Positions 45,503 to 52,624 of a stretch of DNA of 64,000 nt are shown piece after piece (within the stretch, counting starts at the first letter, position 1; each line of letters begins with the position of its first letter). Origin of the DNA: Draconibacterium aestuarii. Lineage in GTDB: Bacteria > Bacteroidota > Bacteroidia > Bacteroidales > Prolixibacteraceae. The DNA lies in NCBI GenBank assembly GCA_026671195.1, contig JAPOHD010000027.1, positions 434,001-498,000 on the forward strand, written 5' to 3'. Position numbers and translations under genes: made by a program. The notes under the pieces are model-generated. The model was not told the DNA's origin. It saw only the letters and a program-made list of their open reading frames with translations, and searched no databases.

Positions 45503-46315
45503 ATGAATCTTTTTGATATTAGAGGAAAAGTTGCCGTTGTAACCGGTGGCTCAGGAACATTGGGCGGGAGTATTTCGAAATACCTGGCTGCAAATGGAGT
45601 GAAGGTAGCGGTTATTGGCCGGACACAGGAAAATGTGGATTTGCGTTTGAGCAAAATACAATTGGCTGGCGGCGAAGGAATGGGCCTGGTAGTAAATGTT
45701 TTGGATGTTGACGACCTGAAAAACGCAAAAGATACAATTCTTGAAAAATGGGGCAGGATTGATATTTTAGTGAATACCGCAGGTGGAAATTTGCCGGGTG
45801 CTACGCTTACCGAGGAGCAAACCGTTTTCGACATGAACATTAAGGATTTTAATAAGGTTACCGATTTAAATTTAAACGGTACGGTTTATCCTTGTTTGGT
45901 GTTTGGCGAAGTAATGGGAGAACAAAAAAGCGGAACCATTATTAATATTTCGAGTATGGCAACCATGTCGTCGATTACGCGTGTGCCGGGATACTCTGTG
46001 GCAAAATCAGGAGTTGAAATTTTTACCAAATGGCTGGCCATGGAAATGGCCACCAAATTCAGCGAAAAGGTGCGTGTAAATGCCATAGCACCCGGATTTT
46101 TTATCAGTACTCAAAACGAAAAAGTATTGCTAAACCCCGACGGTACGTTTACCGAACGCAGCCAAAAAGTAATTGCCAAAACTCCCATGGGCCGGTTTGG
46201 CGATATTGCCGAATTAAACGGAACAATTCATTATTTGTGTTCGCAGGCTGCCAGTTTTGTTACCGGCACCATTATACCTGTTGATGGTGGTTTTAGTTCG
46301 TTTAGCGGAATTTAG
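45503..46315 (+). CDS. SDR-family D-mannonate oxidoreductase (fructuronate reductase type)
   Basis: A 270-residue short-chain dehydrogenase. The NAD(P) motif is VVTGGSGTLGGSI (about 13-25), with NTAGGNLPGA, ISSMATMSS and the catalytic YSVAKSG (Tyr and Lys), plus PGFFISTQNE and FVTGTIIPVDGGF at the end. The D-mannonate oxidoreductase assignment comes from its position 31 bp before uxuA and from the family habit of SDR-type enzymes replacing classical UxuB in Bacteroidota. It would interconvert D-fructuronate and D-mannonate. ATG 45503 fits the family start; a longer in-frame extension exists but has no match. Confidence 0.85.
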   Translation: MNLFDIRGKVAVVTGGSGTLGGSISKYLAANGVKVAVIGRTQENVDLRLSKIQLAGGEGMGLVVNVLDVDDLKNAKDTILEKWGRIDILVNTAGGNLPGATLTEEQTVFDMNIKDFNKVTDLNLNGTVYPCLVFGEVMGEQKSGTIINISSMATMSSITRVPGYSVAKSGVEIFTKWLAMEMATKFSEKVRVNAIAPGFFISTQNEKVLLNPDGTFTERSQKVIAKTPMGRFGDIAELNGTIHYLCSQAASFVTGTIIPVDGGFSSFSGI

Positions 46316-46346
46316 AAATTTTCGTGGTTGTTGAAATTTGGTTTCT

Positions 46347-47555
46347 ATGATAAAATTGACAAAAAGTTGGCGCTGGTTCGGTGAAAAGGATTCCGTTCAG
46401 TTGGAGTGGTTAAATAGTAACGGAGTGGAAGAAGTGGTAACAGCATTGCACCATATTCCAAACGGCGAAATCTGGCCGGTTTCTGAAATTAAGAAGGTAA
46501 AACAGCGTATTGAAAGTGCAGGGCTTGGCTGGTCGGTAGTGGAAAGTTTACCGGTTACTGAAGCCATAAAAACAGGTAGCGAATTGCGCCAGAAACATAT
46601 TCAGAATTATAAACTATCGTTAAAGAATTTGGCTGAGTGTGGCATTAAAACGGTGGTTTATAATTTTATGCCGGTGCTGGACTGGGCACGCACAAATCTG
46701 GCTTTTCAGTTGTCCGATGGCGGCGAATCGATGCTTTTTGATTATCCTGTTTTTGCTGCTTTTGATATTTATATCCTGAAAAGGCCAGGTGCAAAAGAGG
46801 ATTACCCAACAGAATTGAGGCAGGAAGCTGAACAATATTTCCTGCAGATGACCACGGATGAAGCAGAGAAGCTAGCGCATAATATTATTGTTGTAACACA
46901 GGGATTTATTGATGGAGTAATTGATCCTACCATAGACGATTATAAAAATGAATTTTTACGTCATTTGAATTGTTATCATGAAATTGACGATAAACAGTTG
47001 CGTGCAAACCTGGCTTATTTTTTAAATGAAGTAATTCCGGTAGCTGAAGAAGTAGGAATAAATCTTGCCATTCACCCTGACGATCCGCCGTTTCCGGTAT
47101 TGGGGCTACCACGTATTTTTAGCACAATGAACGATTTAGAGTGGTTACAGAAAACAAATCTGTCAGTTAACAACGGAATTGCCTTTTGTGCCGGTTCGTT
47201 TTCTGCACGAAAAGACAATGATGTTGTTGAAATGGCAAGGCGTTTTGCCGATCGTATTCATTTTGTTCATCTTAGAAATACAACAGTATTGGACGATGGC
47301 AGTTTCTATGAATCGGGGCATAGTAATGGCGGAGTAAACATGACTCAGCTTGTAAAAGTTTTGCAGGATGAAATGCAGAGGCGAAAGGATTTGGGGCGGA
47401 ACGACACTCAAATTCCAATGCGTCCCGATCATGGAATTAAGGGAGCCAAAGATGAGGGCCTGACAGCAAATCCCGGATATCCGAAGTTTGGCAGGTTAAA
47501 GGGATTAAAAGAGATTGAAAAGATAGAAGAAATGATAATCAGTGGTAGTGTTTAG
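46347..47555 (+). CDS. uxuA: Mannonate dehydratase
   Basis: A 402-residue UxuA. The N-terminus reads KLTKSWRWFG, then VVTALHHIPNGEIWP; KTVVYNFMPVLDWART, LAIHPDDPPFPVLGLPRI, FCAGSF, FVHLRNT and MRPDHG follow. These include the His, Cys and Asp metal ligands of the enzyme. It dehydrates D-mannonate to 2-keto-3-deoxygluconate in hexuronate catabolism. The length is normal. kdgK and kdgA are not in the window. Confidence 0.96.
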   Translation: MIKLTKSWRWFGEKDSVQLEWLNSNGVEEVVTALHHIPNGEIWPVSEIKKVKQRIESAGLGWSVVESLPVTEAIKTGSELRQKHIQNYKLSLKNLAECGIKTVVYNFMPVLDWARTNLAFQLSDGGESMLFDYPVFAAFDIYILKRPGAKEDYPTELRQEAEQYFLQMTTDEAEKLAHNIIVVTQGFIDGVIDPTIDDYKNEFLRHLNCYHEIDDKQLRANLAYFLNEVIPVAEEVGINLAIHPDDPPFPVLGLPRIFSTMNDLEWLQKTNLSVNNGIAFCAGSFSARKDNDVVEMARRFADRIHFVHLRNTTVLDDGSFYESGHSNGGVNMTQLVKVLQDEMQRRKDLGRNDTQIPMRPDHGIKGAKDEGLTANPGYPKFGRLKGLKEIEKIEEMIISGSV

Positions 47556-47590
47556 TCTCAGTATTCAGTGGCAGTTGGCAGTTGCAATGA

Positions 47591-47637
47591 TGTAAACTTT
47601 TCCAAAATTTCAAACTTTGGAAAAGGTAGTTTTATTC
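47591..47637 (+). repeat. R1 hairpin repeat, copy a
   Basis: CTTTTCCAAA (47597-47606) pairs with TTTGGAAAAG (47616-47625), followed by GTAGTTTTATT. Copy b at 48351-48397 shares the flanks and the 3' tail. The stem differs by a paired change (CCAAA/TTTGG here, CCCAAA/TTTGGG in copy b), so the hairpin has been conserved. Confidence 0.75.
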
Positions 47638-47770
47638 GGAGTAAAGTTCAGCGTTTAAAGTTCAACGAACTTCCAGTATCCTGCAATCCAAACATCCGGA
47701 ATCCAGTAATGATACTCAAATAGGCATATGAAAAAATCATGTGCCGACAAATTGCCTGGTACGCAACTCC

Positions 47771-47836
47771 TCTACCCCCTCGTTTGAGTACAGCGGTAAC
47801 GAGGGGTTGGTTACAGGTCGTTTGTAACGACATTTC
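47771..47836 (+). repeat. R2 stem-loop repeat, copy a
   Basis: CCCCTCGTT (47776-47784), a 13-nt loop TGAGTACAGCGGT, and AACGAGGGG (47798-47806). A second small palindrome (GTTACA...TGTAAC) follows and is shared with copy b at 48278-48343, where the stem has different but complementary bases. Confidence 0.8.
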
Positions 47837-47992
47837 AAGAACATTCTCTTGATAGCCACCTTCGCGTTTCAAAAAACCTTTAGACGAAACAGCTCTGTAA
47901 CATAGAAAAACACAATTGGCTCGTAAGGGTACAAAATTGTATATTTTAGTTGTTGATAGTCAAAAGCCTTGAAAATGAATGCAAAAGAGAAC

Positions 47993-48244
47993 TCCGCAGG
48001 CACGCGAAACCTTCACCGCAACTACATACAAACTTTCGCCTCCCCGCGAACGCTTATAAAAATCCTGAAACTGATTTTCGCATAACTGCGAATAATTCCC
48101 TTCAAGCAGGAAGACAGTTTCGCGAGACCGCGAAGATCTGTTTTAAACAAATAACAAACATTCGCGCGCTTGCGGAAATATAAACTCCTGCTTAAACAAA
48201 CTTTCGCAAAGCCGCGACAAGCTTTCTTAAAAACGTATCGAATA
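47993..48244. repeat. Six-unit 42-bp tandem palindrome array
   Basis: Palindromic cores of the form TTCGC-N6-GCGAA start at 47993 (TCCGC variant), 48035, 48077, 48119, 48161 (GCGGA variant) and 48203 (GCGAC variant), exactly 42 bp apart. The six central bases differ (AGGCAC, CTCCCC, ATAACT, GAGACC, GCGCTT, AAAGCC), and so do the 26-bp intervals between cores. The fixed phase with divergent interiors suggests either selection on spacing or a degraded 14-codon repeat. No seventh core exists at 47951 or 48245. Confidence 0.85.
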
Positions 48245-48277
48245 AAAACCAGAATTCACTAATAAATATCATACACC

Positions 48278-48343
48278 TCTACGCCTCGTTTGAGTACAGC
48301 GGTAACGAGGCGTAGATTACACCTTGTTTGTAACCACACTTCA
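48278..48343 (+). repeat. R2 stem-loop repeat, copy b
   Basis: TCTACGCCTCGTT (48278-48290) pairs perfectly over 13 bp with AACGAGGCGTAGA (48304-48316) around the same 13-nt loop as copy a. The downstream GTTTGTAAC-type palindrome is also shared. Confidence 0.85.
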
Positions 48344-48350
48344 TTGCTGA

Positions 48351-48397
48351 TGCAAACTTTTCCCAAAGGTCGAAACTTTGGGAAAGGTAGTTTTATT
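48351..48397 (+). repeat. R1 hairpin repeat, copy b
   Basis: CTTTTCCCAAAG (48357-48368) faces CTTTGGGAAAG (48376-48386), followed by GTAGTTTTATT as in copy a. Same orientation as copy a, 760 bp apart. Confidence 0.75.
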
Positions 48398-48426
48398 CAC
48401 AACTGCGCGGGAAACAATCCGGGCTG

Positions 48427-48463
48427 CCGGATAAGCCCCTGTAAATGCGGTGGGCTTATCCGG
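48427..48463. repeat. R2-like stem-loop c; may terminate the hexokinase transcript
   Basis: CCGGATAAGCCC (48427-48438) pairs perfectly over 12 bp with GGGCTTATCCGG (48452-48463). The loop is again 13 nt and ends GCGGT like R2 copies a and b, though the stem is unrelated. It lies 87 bp past the hexokinase stop on the minus strand. Confidence 0.65.
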
Positions 48464-48549
48464 TAGTAAAGAATGTTTGTTCCTTTTTTGTTTATTGATA
48501 CCCGGTACCAGATAATCCTGAAAACTGCGATGAGACAGAAAACTTCTTA

Positions 48550-49827
48550 TTAGTTAACAATGGCAGCAATTGCCGCACCAAGCAAACTTGAATTTTCTAC
48601 TTCTACAATTTCGTAGTAACGTTTGTTTTCTCCCGAAAGGAAATCCTGCAGGAAGTTTTCGAACATTGCTCTAAAGTTGTGAAGTTTGTAGAATGTTGTT
48701 CCTTCAATGGTCATTAATACCGGTTTTTCGGCCGATTTTGCTTTACCACTTCTTAAAATTACTGCAGCAATGTTCGCCGCAACCAGTTTTGCCGCTCTTT
48801 CAATAATGCCATCAATAATTTCTGCCGCAATCAATTTGTCCGATTCATGTGAAAAAACGTCAGGTAGCACATTTTTTGCATCCTCTATTCCATGAACGTA
48901 TTTGTTAATTTCTTCGGTAGATAATTCGCCCAGGTTATCAAAAGCAGAAGCATCGTTAAAAACACCTTCTTTGGCAGCAACTTTTAGTGCTGTTGTACAT
49001 AGTCCTCCCAAATAACCACCCGAGAACATTTTTTCGAAAGCATAACGCCCCGGATTTTTTGTGGTATTATCAAAAGCCATGTCAATGTCTGTTCGTGGTG
49101 CCTTATCGAAATTACCCGATTCGATATTGATGATTTGGCTGCCTTCCATATCCAGGCCATCGGTTTTTGTAATATTTTTATTGGGCTCTATGTAACTGGT
49201 GTTTGTACCGGTACCCAGAATAAAACCGATGTAGGTATCGTATGCTTTTACAGCTCGTGCTGCTTTACCGGCCAATAAGGTTGAAACGGTGTCGTTCATT
49301 AAAACCAGCTGTTTGTCCGGAGTTCCCAAGGTACTCAAAAGTTCATGTCCCACCATTGTTCCGATAACTTCAGGCGCTTTAACTTCCTTGCTCCATTCCA
49401 AAAGTTTACCATCTTTGTTTGGGAAGATTTCAACCGGATACGAAAAGCAAAAACCAACTTTTTCGGAAACTGATTTATAATCTTTTAGGTAATTGGCAAA
49501 CGTGTTGAAGAATTCTGTTTTCGATAACTCTTTTTCAACGCCGGGCATTTTTGCTTTTTGAATGTTTTCGGTAACCAGTTTCAGGTTATCGTCGAAATAA
49601 ACTTTTGCGGCACGAAAATTTGTTCCTCCTGCATCAATGGCAATTACAGGTTCGTTGGCTTTTACTTCACCATCAGCCTCAATATAAGTGGGCAGCATCA
49701 GGAGTGAGCTCTCTTTTCCGGTTAAACCCTTCTCCATATCCGATAAAAATGTGCTGACCAATTCTTTGATATTAATGTCTTCAGCGGTCATTTTGTGCGA
49801 CTTTAAAAAGTCAGTAGCTTTTGTCAT
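48550..49827 (-). CDS. Hexokinase (eukaryote-like family)
   Basis: A 425-residue sugar kinase of the hexokinase family found in Bacteroidota. The phosphate-1 motif is VIAIDAGGTNFRAAK (about 61-75). FCFSYPVEIFPNKDGKLLEWSKE includes the sugar-binding region, and LMNDTVSTLLAGKA carries the catalytic Asp. GFILGTGTNTSYIE is the phosphate-2 segment, and VLMTIEGTTFYK lies near the adenosine site. It phosphorylates glucose or related hexoses at C6 in the cytoplasm. It has no N-terminal membrane-binding segment. Confidence 0.92.
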   Translation of the reverse strand: MTKATDFLKSHKMTAEDINIKELVSTFLSDMEKGLTGKESSLLMLPTYIEADGEVKANEPVIAIDAGGTNFRAAKVYFDDNLKLVTENIQKAKMPGVEKELSKTEFFNTFANYLKDYKSVSEKVGFCFSYPVEIFPNKDGKLLEWSKEVKAPEVIGTMVGHELLSTLGTPDKQLVLMNDTVSTLLAGKAARAVKAYDTYIGFILGTGTNTSYIEPNKNITKTDGLDMEGSQIINIESGNFDKAPRTDIDMAFDNTTKNPGRYAFEKMFSGGYLGGLCTTALKVAAKEGVFNDASAFDNLGELSTEEINKYVHGIEDAKNVLPDVFSHESDKLIAAEIIDGIIERAAKLVAANIAAVILRSGKAKSAEKPVLMTIEGTTFYKLHNFRAMFENFLQDFLSGENKRYYEIVEVENSSLLGAAIAAIVN

Positions 49828-49874
49828 TTTTTGAAAGTGTTAATGGTTTTCAATTAATTTACCTTTATATTTTG

Positions 49875-51251
49875 TTATAAAGCATTCTCAATTTTAAAAA
49901 CCCAGGCATACTCGCTCGGATTTGTATTCGGTGAAAGATGAGGCGCTGTAATTTTGATCTTTTTCCCCGATTTCTTATAATTTATTTTTCCTGAATATCC
50001 CAGTAACGTAACGTTTGACGCTTTTTTTATTCCACTTATTTCAACGGGCGAATCGGGATATTTTGTACAGTGCACGTATAAATCTTTGCCTTTCCTGGTA
50101 AAATAGACGTTGTCCGTTTTATTCTCTTTGGCATCCTCCCACTTTCTGGTTTCGTATATAGCCTCACCGTTTATTTGCAGCCACTCGCCAATGTCGTACA
50201 AACGTTGTTGCTGAATAGCCGGTATACGTCCGTCGGCAGTGGGACCAACATCAAGCAGAAGATTTCCTCCACTTGCAACCTTATTGATTAGTAAATGGAT
50301 CAAGGCTTCCGAAGTCATATAATTGTCGGGAGTTTCCATTTGGTTATAACCAAACGAGGTGCCAATTCCACGACATTCTTCCCAGGCACGTTTTACCTCT
50401 CCAACACCTTCCTGTTCGTGTACCAGATCGTATTCCGTTGTATAATAACCCCCATGTTTGCTCCGTGTTTCTTTTCCCCAGCGATCGTTTATACAAATGC
50501 TGTTTTTTACCGGAGAATCATTGTAAAGCCAGGCTAAAAATTCGGTGCTTTTCCACTTTTCACTGGGGTGATCCCATTCTCCATCTGTCCATAAAATATC
50601 CGGTTCGTAGCTTGTCACGAGGTCTTTCATTTGCGGGATCATGTGGTCATCCACATATTTTTCAATGTTGTTGTGGTAAAGTGGGTTGTACCATTCGTAA
50701 AGCGAATAATAAAATCCCATGTGCAGGCCTGCGTCTTTTACTGCTGTGGTTAAATCGCCACAAATATCGCGATGCGGCCCCACATCAACACTGTTCCAGT
50801 TCCAGCTTTGTTCGCTGGGCCAGAGAGTGTAACCTTCGTGATGTTTTGATGTTAATACCACATATTTGGCTCCGGCCCGTTTAAACAGTTCTGCCCACTG
50901 TTCAGGATCCCAGTGTTGTGCTTTAAACATGGGGGCAAAATCCTGGTACTTAAAATCTTCGCCATACATTTTATTGTGGTATTCACGAAAAAGTTTGCCG
51001 GCTTTGCTGTTGTCGTTAATGCGACTCCAGTACCATTCGGAGTATTTGGCATAAACACCAATATCAGCATTGGCCGGTGCCCAGGCCGGAACGGCATAAA
51101 GTCCCCAGTGAATGAAAATCCCAAATTTCACATCTTCGAACCATTGTGGAATGGGGCGGCTGTCAATTGATTCCCAGTTGTCTTTGTAGCGTTGAGAAAA
51201 CGCAATCTGTGTGGTTAATACAACAATAAGTACCACTAAAATCTTTCTCAT
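49875..51251 (-). CDS. Alpha-L-fucosidase (GH29), exported
   Basis: A 458-residue GH29 enzyme with signal peptide MRKILVVLIVVLTTQIAFSQ. The start of the barrel is PIPQWFEDVKFGIFIHWGLY. KYVVLTSKHHEGYTLWPS and DLTTAVKDAGLHMGFYYSLYEW follow. The nucleophile is in PDILWTDGEWD (Asp223). A C-terminal beta domain follows. It releases terminal L-fucose from glycans in the periplasm or outside. It heads or shares a minus-strand cluster with a beta-helix protein and a UroD-like enzyme. Confidence 0.93.
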   Translation of the reverse strand: MRKILVVLIVVLTTQIAFSQRYKDNWESIDSRPIPQWFEDVKFGIFIHWGLYAVPAWAPANADIGVYAKYSEWYWSRINDNSKAGKLFREYHNKMYGEDFKYQDFAPMFKAQHWDPEQWAELFKRAGAKYVVLTSKHHEGYTLWPSEQSWNWNSVDVGPHRDICGDLTTAVKDAGLHMGFYYSLYEWYNPLYHNNIEKYVDDHMIPQMKDLVTSYEPDILWTDGEWDHPSEKWKSTEFLAWLYNDSPVKNSICINDRWGKETRSKHGGYYTTEYDLVHEQEGVGEVKRAWEECRGIGTSFGYNQMETPDNYMTSEALIHLLINKVASGGNLLLDVGPTADGRIPAIQQQRLYDIGEWLQINGEAIYETRKWEDAKENKTDNVYFTRKGKDLYVHCTKYPDSPVEISGIKKASNVTLLGYSGKINYKKSGKKIKITAPHLSPNTNPSEYAWVFKIENAL

Positions 51252-51341
51252 TTTAATCGGTTTAGGTATTTATACTAATTTTGGTCAGAATCACAGTTTG
51301 CAGAACCCTTCGAAACTGCGCCTGACCGTTACAAACTTACA

Positions 51342-52601
51342 TTATTTTCCGTTAAATTCTTTAATCGCTTCCAACATTGCAACAATATTTTCAACCGGCA
51401 CATTTGCCTGTATATTGTGAACTGCATTAAAAACAAAACCCCCGTTTTTAGAGAATATTTCGCAGGTTCGTAATACTTGTTCGCGCACGTCTTCCGGTGT
51501 GCCGAACGGAAGGACATGTTGTGTGTCTACACCACCTCCCCAGAATACGAGGTCTTTCCCGTATTTCACTTTTAGCTTTTTCGGATCCATACCGGCCGCA
51601 TTAATTTGTACCGGGTTGATAATATCGAAACCGGCACGGATAAAATTATCCATAAAACCTTCAACTGCACCACACGAGTGTTTAAAGGTTTTCCACTGCG
51701 TATTTTCGTGTATCCAGTTGTTTACTTTTTGGTAGTAGGGCAGCCACATATCATCAAACTGTTCGGCCGAACAAAAAGTAGAATCCTGGGTGCCAAAGTC
51801 GGTACCACAAACAAAAACAGCATTAACTTTATTGCCTACAACAGAAAAAATGCGTTTGAGGTTTTCAATGGCTATATCCGTCTGTCGGTCAAAAATGGTT
51901 TTAATTAAGTCGGGGCGTATGGCTGTGCTCATGTACCACTCGGCAACATCACGAATTCCCTTTGGATTTTTCAGATTTAGGCCCGGGACCAGTGCGATAT
52001 CGCCCAGAGCAGTTCCTCCAAATGCAGCCACAACTGCTTTCCCCGAGAAATAGGCTTTGTCAACTTCTGTGCGCCAGTGTTCCAGGTCGGCTTCACTAAT
52101 CAATCCAAATTCTTCTAAATTATCTTCGGCTTTTATCTCTTCCTCAATCAGCGGTTCCTGGCGTATTATTGCATCGAAAAAATAACTGGCTTTAGGCATT
52201 TTTGCACAGGCCGGAACCGAAGTATCGCCTTCCGGATAAATCAGCAAATCACCATTTTCATCTTTGGTGGTATTAAAATCGCGAGGTACCATCACACGTT
52301 GTCCCCACGGAGTTTTCCACTCTTTATACGGAGCGTGGTTGTAAAATCCAAACATGCTGTTTTTTCCCCAGACACCAATTACATCAATACCTATTGAGTC
52401 GATAAGTTCCCAACCGACTTCGCCCAACATTTGAAATGGTTCGATTACCCGTATAGGTTTACGTTGCAAGCCAAAATGACGCCTCAATTTTGAAATAGTT
52501 TGTACATGAATGCCGGTTACCGCTGTAGACCCAAAATCCATTACAACCCGATCGGGTTGCTTGTGGTTAACGGTTTTTAAAAATTGATCACGTGAACTCA
52601 T
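51342..52601 (-). CDS. Uroporphyrinogen decarboxylase-like (MtaA/CmuA-type) protein
   Basis: A 419-residue cytoplasmic URO-D superfamily protein. Features are MSSRDQFLKTVNHKQPDRVVMDFG, WKTFKHSCGAVEGFMDNFI with the zinc-type His-x-Cys, and LVFWGGGVDTQHVLPFGTPEDVREQV (all quoted in parts). The His-Cys pair points to corrinoid-methyltransferase-like members rather than heme biosynthesis. Many such genes lie in glycan or aromatic-ether clusters of Bacteroidota, where their role is unknown; O-demethylation of a methylated sugar is one possibility (inference). Confidence 0.8.
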   Translation of the reverse strand: MSSRDQFLKTVNHKQPDRVVMDFGSTAVTGIHVQTISKLRRHFGLQRKPIRVIEPFQMLGEVGWELIDSIGIDVIGVWGKNSMFGFYNHAPYKEWKTPWGQRVMVPRDFNTTKDENGDLLIYPEGDTSVPACAKMPKASYFFDAIIRQEPLIEEEIKAEDNLEEFGLISEADLEHWRTEVDKAYFSGKAVVAAFGGTALGDIALVPGLNLKNPKGIRDVAEWYMSTAIRPDLIKTIFDRQTDIAIENLKRIFSVVGNKVNAVFVCGTDFGTQDSTFCSAEQFDDMWLPYYQKVNNWIHENTQWKTFKHSCGAVEGFMDNFIRAGFDIINPVQINAAGMDPKKLKVKYGKDLVFWGGGVDTQHVLPFGTPEDVREQVLRTCEIFSKNGGFVFNAVHNIQANVPVENIVAMLEAIKEFNGK

Positions 52602-52624
52602 GATTGTTATTTATTATTTGTTAG

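Larger units (their letters stand above)
47556..48549. other. Gene-free repeat island between uxuA and hexokinase
   Basis: A 994-bp stretch between convergent genes with no credible gene. It contains, in order: R1 copy a, R2 copy a, a six-unit 42-bp tandem array, R2 copy b, R1 copy b and a third R2-like stem-loop. R1 and R2 copies lie in the same orientation. No transposase or integrase gene and no target-site duplication were seen. Confidence 0.8.

Noticed and set aside
47950-48183. A 77-codon open frame with a 14-residue period (FR-x-x-A pattern)
   Set aside because: It has no plausible start context or homology, contains only part of the array, and lies in a repeat island; the period may reflect the DNA repeat rather than a protein. 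Kept only as an alternative explanation of the array.
47993-48244. CRISPR array
   Set aside because: Only about 10 positions per unit are conserved, the palindrome centres vary, the repeat is far shorter than CRISPR repeats, and no cas gene is present.
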